Below, piece after piece: positions 36,612 to 45,270 of a DNA stretch of 64,000 nucleotides (its first letter is position 1; each line of letters begins with the position of its first letter). The notes under the pieces were generated by a model that saw only the letters and a list, made by a program, of their open reading frames with translations, did not search any database and was not told where the DNA came from. Origin of the DNA: an uncultured Paracoccaceae bacterium (lineage in GTDB: Bacteria > Bacteroidota > Bacteroidia > Flavobacteriales > Flavobacteriaceae); assembly GCA_943788135.1 (NCBI GenBank), contig CALSPC010000007.1, forward strand, positions 1 through 64,000. The letters are read 5' to 3'. A program made the translations under genes and the position numbers.

Positions 36612-36696
36612 TTTTGGGTTATATTTTAATGATCTTTAATTGTACAGACAGTCAAAGATACAGTTTGTTGTTATTTTGGTTGTGAAATAAAGCAAA

Positions 36697-36722
36697 AAAA
36701 AAGCCTCTATTGAGACTTTTTT
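36697..36722 (-). terminator. Terminator of the DUF2795 gene
   Basis: On the minus strand an AAAAAAGTCTC arm pairs with GAGGCTTTTTT (one mismatch) around AATA and continues into a run of T, 18 bases after the DUF2795 stop. Confidence 0.75.
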
Positions 36723-36739
36723 ACTAATTTTTGTTTTTT

Positions 36740-36961
36740 CTAATATTCATCTTCGTTCCAAAGATAATCTTCATCGGAAGGATAGTCAGGCCATATTTCT
36801 TGAATAGAGTCATAAGAGTCGCCTTCATCTTCAATGGACTGAAGGTTCTCCACAACTTCTAGTGGCGCTCCTGTTCGTATAGAGTAATCAATTAATTCAT
36901 CTTTAGTAGCGGGCCAAGGCGCGTCACTTAGGTAAGAGGCAAGTTCTAATGTCCAATACAT
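36740..36961 (-). CDS. DUF2795 domain protein
   Basis: 73 residues, very acidic C-terminus. MYWTLELASYLSDAPWPATKDELIDYSIRTG and GAPLEVVENLQ match the conserved Bacteroidota DUF2795 family, and IWPDYPSDEDYLWNEDEY is its usual ending. Function is unknown; soluble and cytosolic. It is transcribed from its own short upstream region between secA and the adenosyltransferase. Confidence 0.88.
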   Translation of the reverse strand: MYWTLELASYLSDAPWPATKDELIDYSIRTGAPLEVVENLQSIEDEGDSYDSIQEIWPDYPSDEDYLWNEDEY

Positions 36962-37113
36962 GTGTTGAAATATTTAATTTTTGCAAAAATAATTTTTTAG
37001 ATGAAAAATTCAAGTAAAAAAGCATTTATTTCATCAATAAAGTTATGAACGTTCAATAATCAACTGTTATACTAAATGTGTAATACAGCGATTTGTGTTA
37101 ATAATATTACTAT

Positions 37114-37689
37114 TTAGGGCGTTTTATTAGGGATCCATTTGATCTCTTCCGCCTTTAAATCTTTGGACAATTTTCGTGCCAATACAAATAAGAAGTCAGA
37201 TAACCGATTCAAATAGACCAATATTTCGGGTTGTGTAGGCTGATCGGCATGGAGTTTGGAGACTGCCCGCTCTGCACGACGACAAATACAGCGTGCAATA
37301 TGACAGAATGACACAGTTTGGTGACCGCCTGGCAAAATAAAATGCGTCATTGGGGGTAACTCCAAATTCATGGCATCTATATGGTTTTCTAAAACTGTAA
37401 TTGCTTCTGCTTTTACAAAAGAAATTCCGAGCTTTTTGCGTTGACTTTCATCCTTAAGTTTTTCAGGGTCAGTCGCTAAAATAGCACCAACTCTAAACAG
37501 TTGTTCTTGAATTTCAATAAGCATTGCTATATTATCCGTTGGAAGTTTTTGGTCCCGAATCAAACCAAGATACGAGTTTAATTCATCAACCGTTCCATAA
37601 CATTCTATTCTCAAATCATGTTTTGGCAAACGGCTTCCACCAACAAGTCCTGTAGTGCCTTTATCGCCTGTTTTTGTATAAATTTTCAT
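37114..37689 (-). CDS. Cob(I)alamin adenosyltransferase, PduO type
   Basis: 191 residues. Transfers the adenosyl group of ATP to cob(I)alamin to form coenzyme B12. The N-terminal YTKTGDKGTTGLVGGSRLPK is the ATP-binding signature, ECYGTVDELNSYLG follows, and CRRAERAVSKL near 140-150 is the conserved arginine helix. The protein works as a trimer of helical bundles. It pairs functionally with MeaB at 29.3 kb and suggests adenosylcobalamin use by methylmalonyl-CoA mutase. The next gene upstream is 68 bases away on the same strand. Confidence 0.92.
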   Translation of the reverse strand: MKIYTKTGDKGTTGLVGGSRLPKHDLRIECYGTVDELNSYLGLIRDQKLPTDNIAMLIEIQEQLFRVGAILATDPEKLKDESQRKKLGISFVKAEAITVLENHIDAMNLELPPMTHFILPGGHQTVSFCHIARCICRRAERAVSKLHADQPTQPEILVYLNRLSDFLFVLARKLSKDLKAEEIKWIPNKTP

Positions 37690-37757
37690 GTGTGAATGTA
37701 TTATTACTTCAAATATTCTGCCTTAAAGTTAACTCTAAAATTTAAATCACCAATTAT

Positions 37758-38318
37758 TTAAAGTCTAATCGTAAAATGTTCTTGGGGTTGCGCTGTTCTT
37801 AGAAAGATAAACCCCCAATAAAAAGTATCAATTGATGCCGTAACTTGAGCATTAGATTTAAGCTCAGTCCAGCGTTTAAACTGCGTTGTGTTTTCACGAA
37901 TAGCGTCAATTAGAATTAAGGAATCGCGATGACAAACCTTTAGCAAGTCTGCACTAGAATGTTGAGCAAGAGTTTGGGAATCTAAATAGATCAAGCAGGG
38001 TGTTTTTGAAATTAAGGGTTCTGTTTTGAGGAGCTCAGAAACCGATTTAAATTTCGAGGTTTTATTCTCAAGGTTCAAAACATACTCAGTTTTTTTTGAA
38101 ATAGTTTCAGGTATAAAACACCTTTCAAACTTGAAATATACACTTAAACGAATCAAAAATTTTGACTTTGAATCTCGATTAGAAACATGTTGGTATGCAT
38201 TATAGTGTGAACGGTCATAAAAACATTTTGTCACTAAATCAAACACAAAAGGGGAGTGGACGCCATGTTGGTTTTTGGAGTGCCACCAAAATTTCAAATA
38301 AGATAATAAAGGGTTCAA
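37758..38318 (-). CDS. Shortened, divergent methyltransferase-like protein
   Basis: 186 residues. The ends match a Bacteroidota family usually annotated as SAM-dependent O-methyltransferases: YLKFWWHSKNQHGVHSPFVF at the N-terminus and FKRWTELK with SIDTFYWGFIFLR and EHFTIRL at the C-terminus. The middle is short and shows none of the expected SAM motifs such as LEIGTSLG. It could be a degenerated enzyme that kept a binding role, or a distinct subfamily. The start overlaps the stop of the ABC-F gene by four bases, so the two are coupled. Confidence 0.6.
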   Translation of the reverse strand: MNPLLSYLKFWWHSKNQHGVHSPFVFDLVTKCFYDRSHYNAYQHVSNRDSKSKFLIRLSVYFKFERCFIPETISKKTEYVLNLENKTSKFKSVSELLKTEPLISKTPCLIYLDSQTLAQHSSADLLKVCHRDSLILIDAIRENTTQFKRWTELKSNAQVTASIDTFYWGFIFLRTAQPQEHFTIRL

Positions 38319-40171
38319 TTTAGTTTTTCATTTAATTCTAACCAACGGAGTTCCTTATCTTCAATGATTTGTTGTATTGTCTTTAACTCCTCAGAAAGAG
38401 AATTAATAGCCTCCATATCAATATCTGGAACAAGAAATTTAGCTTCAAGTTCTTTCTTATCAAATTCAAGAGATTTTAGTTTACTCTCCAAATTTTTCAA
38501 CTCTTTTTGTTCATTGAAACTTAATTTAGCTTCCGATTGAATTATGTTGTCTTTTTTTGAGGCTATTTTTTTTGGTGTTGATGCAACAGGAACACTGTCT
38601 TCATAAGTTCTGAAATCGGAGTAATTGCCTGGGAAATCTTCCACCTTACCGCCGCCACGAAACACAAAGAGATGGTCCACAATTTTGTCCATAAAATAAC
38701 GGTCATGAGATACTACTAACAAACAGCCTGGAAAATCTAGTAAAAAATTCTCCAAGACATTAAGGGTAACAATATCGAGGTCATTTGTGGGTTCATCGAG
38801 AATTAGAAAATTAGGATTTTGAATTAAGACTGTACATAAGTACAGCCGTTTGCGCTCGCCACCACTGAGTTTTTCAACAAAATCGTACTGTTTTTTTCGG
38901 CTGAATAAAAAGCGTTCCAGCAGTTGTTGGGCGCTTATTTGTTTGCCTTTTGTTAGAGGGATATAGTCTCCAAATTCACGAACTACATCAATAACTTTTT
39001 GCTGTGGTTTTGGTTTAATACCGTCTTGAGTATAATACCCAAACTTAAGGGTTTCTCCCTGAATGATTTTACCACTATCGGGCTTTAAACCACCCGTAAT
39101 CATGTTTAGAAATGTCGATTTTCCTGTTCCATTTTTGCCAATAATTCCAATGCGTTCGCCACGTTGGAATACGTAGTCAAATTTGTCTAAAATGACTTTA
39201 TCATCAAACGCTTTCGAGACGTTGTGGATCTCCAAAATCTTACTTCCTAAGCGTTCCATATTTATTTCTAACTGAACTTGATGATCGTTTCGACGCTTGC
39301 TGGCGCGTTCCTTTATTTCATAAAAATCATCGATTCTAGATTTAGATTTTGTTGTTCGTGCTTTGGGTTGACGCCGCATCCATCCGAGTTCTTTTTTAAA
39401 CAGTTGTTTGGATTTGTTGGTTTCTATTGCTTCACGCTCAATACGTTCTTCTTTTTTCTCTAGGTAGTATGAATAGTTTCCTTTATAATTATAGATAGAG
39501 CCTTCGTCTAACTCGATAATTTCTGAACAGACCCGTTCCAAAAAGTACCGGTCGTGAGTAACCATAAAAAGGGTGATGTTTTCCTTCGCAAAAAAGGATT
39601 CTAACCATTCAATCATTTCCAAATCCAAATGGTTTGTAGGCTCATCCAAAATCAATAAATCAGGTTTACTCAACAGTGTATTGGCCAACGCTAATCGCTT
39701 TTGTTGACCTCCAGAAAGCGCACTTACTTTTTGATCTAAATTCTCAAGTTTTAACTTAAAAAGAATTTGTGTGTATTGAGTTTCAAAATCCCAAGCTTGA
39801 TAGCGCTCCATATCGTCAAAAGCAGTTTGATATAGTGTCGTATCTTCAGGGTTTTCAAGTGCTGCATGATAGGTATTGATGACTTTTAAAATCGGATTAT
39901 CCGAGTTAAAAATGGTTTCTTCTACTGTTAACTCTTGATCTAGATTAGGTTCTTGAGGCAAAAATGTGGTGCGTAACCCTTTGCGGTAAATAATTTGACC
40001 TGTATCGGGAGCATCTTTTCCTGAAAGAATATTAAGAATCGAGGTTTTTCCTGTCCCATTTTTGGCAACAAACGCTATTTTTTGATCTTTGTGAATACTA
40101 AAAGATAGCCCTTCGAACAAAATGAGTTCGCCATACGACTTTGATATGTTTTCTACGTTGAGGTAATTCAA
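38315..40171 (-). CDS. ABC-F family ATP-binding protein (Uup-like)
   Basis: 618 residues, two ABC domains and no membrane part. Walker A sites GKNGTGKST and AKNGTGKTS, signatures LSGGQQKRLALANTL and LSGGERKRLYLCTVL, and Walker B LILDEPTNHLDLE and LILDEPTNDLDIV are all visible. The interdomain linker has the P-site motif WMRRQPKARTTKSKSRI, and a C-terminal coiled coil (about 555-618, LKNLESKLKSLEFDKKELE) is like Uup. Such proteins act on ribosomes or DNA branch intermediates. Ribosome-protection resistance was considered but nothing points to it. Confidence 0.9.
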   Translation of the reverse strand: MNYLNVENISKSYGELILFEGLSFSIHKDQKIAFVAKNGTGKTSILNILSGKDAPDTGQIIYRKGLRTTFLPQEPNLDQELTVEETIFNSDNPILKVINTYHAALENPEDTTLYQTAFDDMERYQAWDFETQYTQILFKLKLENLDQKVSALSGGQQKRLALANTLLSKPDLLILDEPTNHLDLEMIEWLESFFAKENITLFMVTHDRYFLERVCSEIIELDEGSIYNYKGNYSYYLEKKEERIEREAIETNKSKQLFKKELGWMRRQPKARTTKSKSRIDDFYEIKERASKRRNDHQVQLEINMERLGSKILEIHNVSKAFDDKVILDKFDYVFQRGERIGIIGKNGTGKSTFLNMITGGLKPDSGKIIQGETLKFGYYTQDGIKPKPQQKVIDVVREFGDYIPLTKGKQISAQQLLERFLFSRKKQYDFVEKLSGGERKRLYLCTVLIQNPNFLILDEPTNDLDIVTLNVLENFLLDFPGCLLVVSHDRYFMDKIVDHLFVFRGGGKVEDFPGNYSDFRTYEDSVPVASTPKKIASKKDNIIQSEAKLSFNEQKELKNLESKLKSLEFDKKELEAKFLVPDIDMEAINSLSEELKTIQQIIEDKELRWLELNEKLN

Positions 40172-40198
40172 AATTTTGTTTTTGCAAAGAAAAGATAA

Positions 40199-41377
40199 TT
40201 ATCCACGATTTGCAGCCTTGAAATGGTGAATTAAAAATAAATATCGAATACACAGCGCTAGCAACAACGGAATCAACCCAATGGCAAAGGATTGCACCCC
40301 AGTCATCCAATGTAATCCCATAAGACTTAATAGAATTAAAAGGAATTTTAAATAGCTTATACCACGATTATTAAGTTGAGATTTAAGTAGGGAAGGGATA
40401 AATAAAATATTAAGTGCACAGGCCCATAAGAGGTTATAATTGTAAGCAGTAGCCGTATGATCCGTAGCAAACCAAAGGAGTAACAAAAGCACTCCAACGC
40501 CTCCTGTAATGGTAAATATTACCAAATCGAGCCATTTTGTTCGTTTGTTGTTTTTATGATCGTGATAGGTAATGAACAATAGGACTAGTGCTACAATACT
40601 CCAAACAAAAAGCGGACTGCCTATAAAGGCATTAGAAGTTATAATTCCAGAAGGGTTCAAGTTTTTTGTTTCCGCTACTAGTGGGGTATTGGTTGTTTTT
40701 GTGCGTGAATTTTCAAGAAGTTGAAACACATATTTTGGCAAAAATAAATGCTCTTCAATACTAGCAATCTGATCAATTTTTGAACCTAATGCGATATCGA
40801 TTCCAAAACTTCCCCAAGAATTCTGGTTAAGATCGGATCGAATTAAATTTCTAAAGCTTAGTTGCTCAAAAGTCTCTGAAGGATCATAAACTAGTGGACT
40901 ATTTAGAGTAGTTTCAATCCCCTCCTTGATTTTTGTGGCACAATTGTTATAGAAAAAATCATAGGGGTAGGTTTTGTTTTCCGTTTTGATGTTCTCTTTA
41001 AGCAGCGAATAGAATGCGGTTTTCTGTACTGTACTTAAATTTAAAACTTGTTCTGTAATGGATCGGTTTTGATATTGATATTGATCAAAAAAATCATCAA
41101 ATTCAGACTGTCCAACTTCATAATTAAGTTGTCCTTGCACAAACTTCAAATAGAAGCCTTCACTTTCAAAGTCATAGCGCCCATAATCAAAAACGATATC
41201 AAACTTATAGACCGGGTCTTTGACGCGAATAGCAGAGTGTCCAAAAGCATCATTTAGTACATGACCAGGACCTAGTGTCAAAACACTAATTTTTGACTCT
41301 TCAGAGAGTTGCAGTTGGGCGGTTACTGTGCTTGTAACTACAATGAATAACAATATAATTATGTTTTTAAATCCCAT
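40199..41377 (-). CDS. DUF4105 (Lnb N-terminal-like) membrane protein
   Basis: 392 residues. A signal peptide or first helix precedes the DUF4105 domain (about 25-170). Papain-like candidate residues are seen in AFGHSAIRV (His) and DFFYNNCATKIKEG (Cys). The last ~150 residues hold four to five hydrophobic helices (WSIVALVLLFITY, LVIFTITGGVGVLLLLLWFA). In other bacteria Lnb proteins are lipoprotein N-acyltransferases; Bacteroidota have long lacked Lnt, so a lipoprotein-acylating role is possible but inferred. Start codon and the stop of the barrel gene overlap as TAATG at 41377. Confidence 0.78.
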   Translation of the reverse strand: MGFKNIIILLFIVVTSTVTAQLQLSEESKISVLTLGPGHVLNDAFGHSAIRVKDPVYKFDIVFDYGRYDFESEGFYLKFVQGQLNYEVGQSEFDDFFDQYQYQNRSITEQVLNLSTVQKTAFYSLLKENIKTENKTYPYDFFYNNCATKIKEGIETTLNSPLVYDPSETFEQLSFRNLIRSDLNQNSWGSFGIDIALGSKIDQIASIEEHLFLPKYVFQLLENSRTKTTNTPLVAETKNLNPSGIITSNAFIGSPLFVWSIVALVLLFITYHDHKNNKRTKWLDLVIFTITGGVGVLLLLLWFATDHTATAYNYNLLWACALNILFIPSLLKSQLNNRGISYLKFLLILLSLMGLHWMTGVQSFAIGLIPLLLALCIRYLFLIHHFKAANRG

Positions 41378-42444
41378 TATCTAAAAATACTTAAATCAAT
41401 TTTGAGTGAAAATACATTGGAGTATAGCGCGGCACTTTGATCACCAATATCTGTAAAGGCATAATCTAAGTGAAATCCGTTATACTTGAATCCTAGACCA
41501 AAATTAGGTTGAAATGTTAAAGGCGTAGAGTTGTCGATTTGTAATTCGTTCTGAAAATTGCCTATGCCTGCTCTTAAAAACACCAAATCTGTATAGGAAA
41601 ATTCAAGGCCTAATGCTGGATTGAGACTAACAAATGAGGTTGAGATGAGGTCATTATTTTCTTCAAATCGCGCAATTAAATCGACCTCTGTTCTCAGTGT
41701 ATAGTCATAGTTAAAGGTGAATAGTTTGGATATTCCCAGTTGTAATTTTGGAAGTGTAAGTTCAGTTGTGGCAGGTTCTTCTTGATTTTCTCCAGGAATG
41801 GCATTTTGAATGTCTTTTAAGCGGTCTTCATCAAAAGCCCAAGCATTAAAAGTGGTAGTGATATCTCGAGCCATCAGTCCAAATTGCCAGCCATTAGTTT
41901 CAAACTGAAGCCCTAAATCCAAACCAAACCCCCATGACGATGCAAAATCGCCAATAATACGACGAATTACTTTCGCATTAACGCCATAATTCAATCCTTT
42001 TAACGGGAGCTTACGGGCATAGGAAAAGGTAAGGGCATAATCTGCCGCTGAAAATAAATTAATGCGGTCATAGTTGACAACACCTTGCTGATCAATAAGT
42101 CTAGTGGTATCCAAAATATCATCGACTCCAAAACGAATTAACGAGAGGCCAATCGCACTTTGCTCATCTAAAGGCCTCGCATAAGCGATATAATTGTAAT
42201 TGGCAATATTTGCAAAATAACTCGAATGCATAAGAGCAAATTCATTGTCTTCTATGTGCACTAAGCCAGCAGGATTCCAGTAGCCCGAATTTACATCAGC
42301 ACTAGAAGCCACAACCGCATTGCTCATGCCTAGAGCAGCAGCGTCCACGCCAATATTTAAAAATTCATTTGAATAGCTACGAGAGGTTTGTGCCATTAAA
42401 AATAGCGGTGTCAAAAAAAATAAAACGAGTTGTATTAGGCGCAA
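41377..42444 (-). CDS. PorV/PorQ-like outer-membrane beta-barrel, putative T9SS-associated
   Basis: 355 residues. A signal peptide ending FLMAQ is followed by alternating amphipathic strands, with the FadL/PorV-like opening NIGVDAAALGMSNAVVASSADVNSGYWNPAGL and a final strand SNVFSLKIDLSIFR. This motif set is shared by PorV, PorQ and UPF0164 proteins of the type IX secretion system, where PorV carries cargo to the sortase PorU. It is probably the variant often called PorV2. Coupled to the DUF4105 gene by a TAATG overlap and divergent from pssA. Confidence 0.78.
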   Translation of the reverse strand: MRLIQLVLFFLTPLFLMAQTSRSYSNEFLNIGVDAAALGMSNAVVASSADVNSGYWNPAGLVHIEDNEFALMHSSYFANIANYNYIAYARPLDEQSAIGLSLIRFGVDDILDTTRLIDQQGVVNYDRINLFSAADYALTFSYARKLPLKGLNYGVNAKVIRRIIGDFASSWGFGLDLGLQFETNGWQFGLMARDITTTFNAWAFDEDRLKDIQNAIPGENQEEPATTELTLPKLQLGISKLFTFNYDYTLRTEVDLIARFEENNDLISTSFVSLNPALGLEFSYTDLVFLRAGIGNFQNELQIDNSTPLTFQPNFGLGFKYNGFHLDYAFTDIGDQSAALYSNVFSLKIDLSIFR

Positions 42445-42564
42445 GGTTTGTTTTTTAATCGATCCGTAAACATTAGTTTAAACTCTATTTTTTTTTAGAT
42501 ATTGTAGATTCGTTACTGAAAACAAAAATAGTTTATTATTTTTACTAATTAAATACAATTACTA

Positions 42565-43257
42565 TTGAAATCACATATACCTAATTTTATAACGCTATTA
42601 AATTTATTCTCTGGATGTGTAGCGGTCATTTTTGCCTTAGAGGGTGATATGAAGTGGACTGCTTTTTTTGTGTGTCTTGGCATTTTCTTTGATTTTTTTG
42701 ATGGCCTTTTGGCACGCAAATTAAATGTACAAACTGCGCTCGGACTTCAGCTCGATTCTTTAGCAGACATGGTTACAAGCGGGGTAGTACCGGGTTTGGT
42801 GTTATTTCATTTATTGGGGTTAGCTTCGCCGCCGAGTTGGGAAACAACAGGTTTACTTCCTTATTTTGGACTCTTAGTAACACTAGCTTCCGCATATCGT
42901 TTGGCAAATTTTAATGTTTCAACCGAGCAATCTGATGCCTTTATTGGGCTACCGACGCCTGCAAATACACTCCTAATTATTTCCTTACCCTTACTATTAG
43001 AGTATCAAAATAGTGCTGCTGTTACTACTATTATTTTAAATCCTTGGTTTCTTGTTGGGCTCACAGTTTTAAGTTGTTATTTGTTAAATGCACCAGTTAA
43101 ATTGATCGCTTTAAAATTTAAAACATGGGACTTTAAAACCAATGCAAATAGATACCTATTAATTATTTTATCTGTAGCATTTCTTGTTACTTTTCAGTTT
43201 CTAGGAATTCCGCTAATCCTTTTAACCTATATTCTTTTATCTTTTATTTCTAATTAA
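42565..43257 (+). CDS. pssA: CDP-diacylglycerol-serine O-phosphatidyltransferase
   Basis: 230 residues, TTG start at 42565. Makes phosphatidylserine from CDP-diacylglycerol and serine, first step towards phosphatidylethanolamine. The CDP-alcohol phosphotransferase motif is complete: DFFDGLLARKLNVQTALG then QLDSLADM, giving D-G-x2-A-R-x8-G-x3-D-x3-D. IPNFITLLNLFSGC at the N-terminus matches family starts. About seven membrane helices. The decarboxylase psd is not in the window. It is followed after 20 bases by the DUF808 gene. Confidence 0.9.
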   Translation: MKSHIPNFITLLNLFSGCVAVIFALEGDMKWTAFFVCLGIFFDFFDGLLARKLNVQTALGLQLDSLADMVTSGVVPGLVLFHLLGLASPPSWETTGLLPYFGLLVTLASAYRLANFNVSTEQSDAFIGLPTPANTLLIISLPLLLEYQNSAAVTTIILNPWFLVGLTVLSCYLLNAPVKLIALKFKTWDFKTNANRYLLIILSVAFLVTFQFLGIPLILLTYILLSFISN

Positions 43258-43277
43258 TAACTTAATAAACAAGTTTT

Positions 43278-44162
43278 ATGGCTTCAGGCTTTTTTGCGTT
43301 ACTCGATGATATTTCTGTTCTGATGGATGATGTAGTGACTATGAGTAAAATATCTGCTAAAAAAACGGCGGGTATTCTCGGAGATGATTTGGCTGTCAAT
43401 GCCGAAAAAGCTTCCGGTTTTGTATCTTCAAGAGAATTACCAGTGTTATGGGCCATTACAAAGGGGTCTATCTTTAATAAATTTATAATTCTACCAGCAG
43501 CGTTTTTACTCAGCGCCTTTTTACCTTCGTTGATTACAATTATATTGATTTTAGGAGGGCTTTATTTGGCTTATGAAGGGGTCGAAAAGATTTACGACTT
43601 CTTTATTCCACAGCACCCTAAGACTGTTGTTGATAATAGTTCTGAATCAATGTCTGAAACCGCAATTTTAGCTTTAGAACAAAAGAAAATAAAATCAGCA
43701 ATTCTCACCGATTTTATTTTATCTGTCGAGATTATCATAATTACGCTAGGAACGGTTCTCGACCAATCCTTAACCATTCAAATTGCGGTAGTGAGTATAA
43801 TATCTAGTATTGCTACTGTTGGCGTTTATGGGACTGTAGCACTTATTGTGCGTATGGACGATTTTGGCTTAAAGCTAATTCAAAAGAGTAAAGGGCATAA
43901 AAACCTTTTAAACTATACTGGTGTTGCGCTAGTCAATGCGCTCCCTATTGTAATTAAACTTTTGTCAGTTATTGGTACGGTAGCACTTTTGTTGGTTTCA
44001 GGGGGAATCTTTAGTCATAATTTAGAGGCTTTTCATCACCTCTTAGAAAATTTTCCGGGAATTTTAAGAGATTTAAGTTTTGGACTTAGTGCGGGTCTAC
44101 TCACGCTTTTGGTTGTACGTCTATGTAAATTAATTTTTAAAAGGTCAGCCAAAAAAGCTTAA
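43278..44162 (+). CDS. DUF808 family membrane protein (YedI-like)
   Basis: 294 residues. MASGFFALLDDISVLMDDVVTMSKISAKKTAGILGDDLAVN is the diagnostic N-terminus; several hydrophobic segments follow (FIILPAAFLLSAFLPSLITIILILGG and others). Function is not established. It follows pssA in the same direction and converges with lptB after four bases, with no visible terminator between them. Confidence 0.86.
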   Translation: MASGFFALLDDISVLMDDVVTMSKISAKKTAGILGDDLAVNAEKASGFVSSRELPVLWAITKGSIFNKFIILPAAFLLSAFLPSLITIILILGGLYLAYEGVEKIYDFFIPQHPKTVVDNSSESMSETAILALEQKKIKSAILTDFILSVEIIIITLGTVLDQSLTIQIAVVSIISSIATVGVYGTVALIVRMDDFGLKLIQKSKGHKNLLNYTGVALVNALPIVIKLLSVIGTVALLLVSGGIFSHNLEAFHHLLENFPGILRDLSFGLSAGLLTLLVVRLCKLIFKRSAKKA

Positions 44163-44166
44163 GAAT

Positions 44167-44907
44167 TTAAAACTCTAATTTTTTCTTTCGCAATTCAAAA
44201 TTTTGACCTAAATATACTTTTCTGACCATTTCATCACTTGCTAGGATTTCTGGTTTTCCAGCTTTAAGAATACTACCTTCAAACATTAAATAGGTGCGAT
44301 CTGTAATCGCTAAGGTTTCCTGCACGTTATGATCGGTAATTAAGATGCCAATATTTTTTTTGGTCAGTTTGGCGATAATCCGTTGAATATCTTCTACGGC
44401 AACAGGATCAACGCCGGCAAAAGGTTCATCTAATAAAATAAAACTAGGGTCGGTTGCTAATGCGCGTGCAATTTCGGTACGTCGGCGTTCGCCACCAGAT
44501 AATAAATCGCCTCTATTGGTTCGGATGTGTTCCAAACTGAACTCCTCAATTAAGGATTCCATTTTTTCAACTTGTTCTTTTTTCGACAATTTTGTCATTT
44601 GAAGGACACTTAAAATATTGTCTTCAATACTTAGTTTTCGAAAAACAGAAGCTTCTTGCGCAAGATATCCAATACCACTTTGTGCGCGTTTATACATGGG
44701 GTAAGACGTGATTTCTTTATCATCTAAATAAATGGCACCCCCATTGGGTTTAATCAAACCTACAGCCATATAAAACGAGGTTGTTTTTCCAGCACCATTA
44801 GGACCGAGCAATCCAACAATTTCTCCCTGATTAACTTCTAAGGAAACATCTTTTACTACCTTTCGTCCGTTGTAGGACTTCATTAAATTTTCGACTCTTA
44901 ATTTCAT
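44167..44907 (-). CDS. lptB: LPS export ABC transporter ATP-binding protein LptB
   Basis: 246 residues. Motor ATPase of LptB2FG, which pulls LPS out of the inner membrane. Walker [10 protein letters not shown] (34-42), Q-loop region [12 protein letters not shown] typical of LptB, signature [16 protein letters not shown], Walker [14 protein letters not shown], and the switch [11 protein letters not shown] are present. The EASVFRKL segment distinguishes LptB from LivG-type ATPases. It follows the AhpD-like and tatC genes on the same strand, and kdsD lies upstream, so this run joins Kdo supply, LPS export and protein export. Confidence 0.93.
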   Translation of the reverse strand: MKLRVENLMKSYNGRKVVKDVSLEVNQGEIVGLLGPNGAGKTTSFYMAVGLIKPNGGAIYLDDKEITSYPMYKRAQSGIGYLAQEASVFRKLSIEDNILSVLQMTKLSKKEQVEKMESLIEEFSLEHIRTNRGDLLSGGERRRTEIARALATDPSFILLDEPFAGVDPVAVEDIQRIIAKLTKKNIGILITDHNVQETLAITDRTYLMFEGSILKAGKPEILASDEMVRKVYLGQNFELRKKKLEF

Positions 44908-44913
44908 GTGTCT

Positions 44914-45270
44914 TTATTTATTTGTTAACGAAGCGTCTAGAACATCTAAATAGTCATATGCTCGTCTCAAATGAGGAATCACAATCGTTCCCCCTACAAG
45001 GGTTGCAATACTTAAGGCTTCTGAGATTTGTGCTCGACTTAATCCTTCTTCATGGCATTTTTCTAAATGGTAGCGCACACAATCGTCACATCGTAAAACT
45101 GTAGAGGCTACAAGTCCAAGCAGCTCTTTTGTTTGGGTGTCCAAAGCACCTTCCTGAAAAGCATTCGTATCTAAATTAAAGATACGTTTGATAACGGTAT
45201 TATTTTCTGCAAGAATTCTGGTGTTCATTTTCTTGCGATATGCATTAAATTCTTCTACGTCGTTAGCCAT
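44914..45270 (-). CDS. Carboxymuconolactone decarboxylase / AhpD-like protein
   Basis: 118 residues, a single CMD domain. The redox pair and proton-relay histidine are in RCDDCVRYHLEKC (CxxC near 80-83, His three residues later), as in AhpD-type peroxidase helpers. Alpha-helical and cytosolic. It overlaps tatC by eight bases upstream and lies six bases before lptB, so it is in the same operon. The substrate is unknown; a thiol-redox role is more likely than ring decarboxylation. Confidence 0.85.
   Translation of the reverse strand: MANDVEEFNAYRKKMNTRILAENNTVIKRIFNLDTNAFQEGALDTQTKELLGLVASTVLRCDDCVRYHLEKCHEEGLSRAQISEALSIATLVGGTIVIPHLRRAYDYLDVLDASLTNK

Noticed and set aside
38315-40171. An antibiotic-resistance ABC-F protein
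   Set aside because: The C-terminal coiled coil and linker fit the housekeeping Uup-like type; no resistance context is present.
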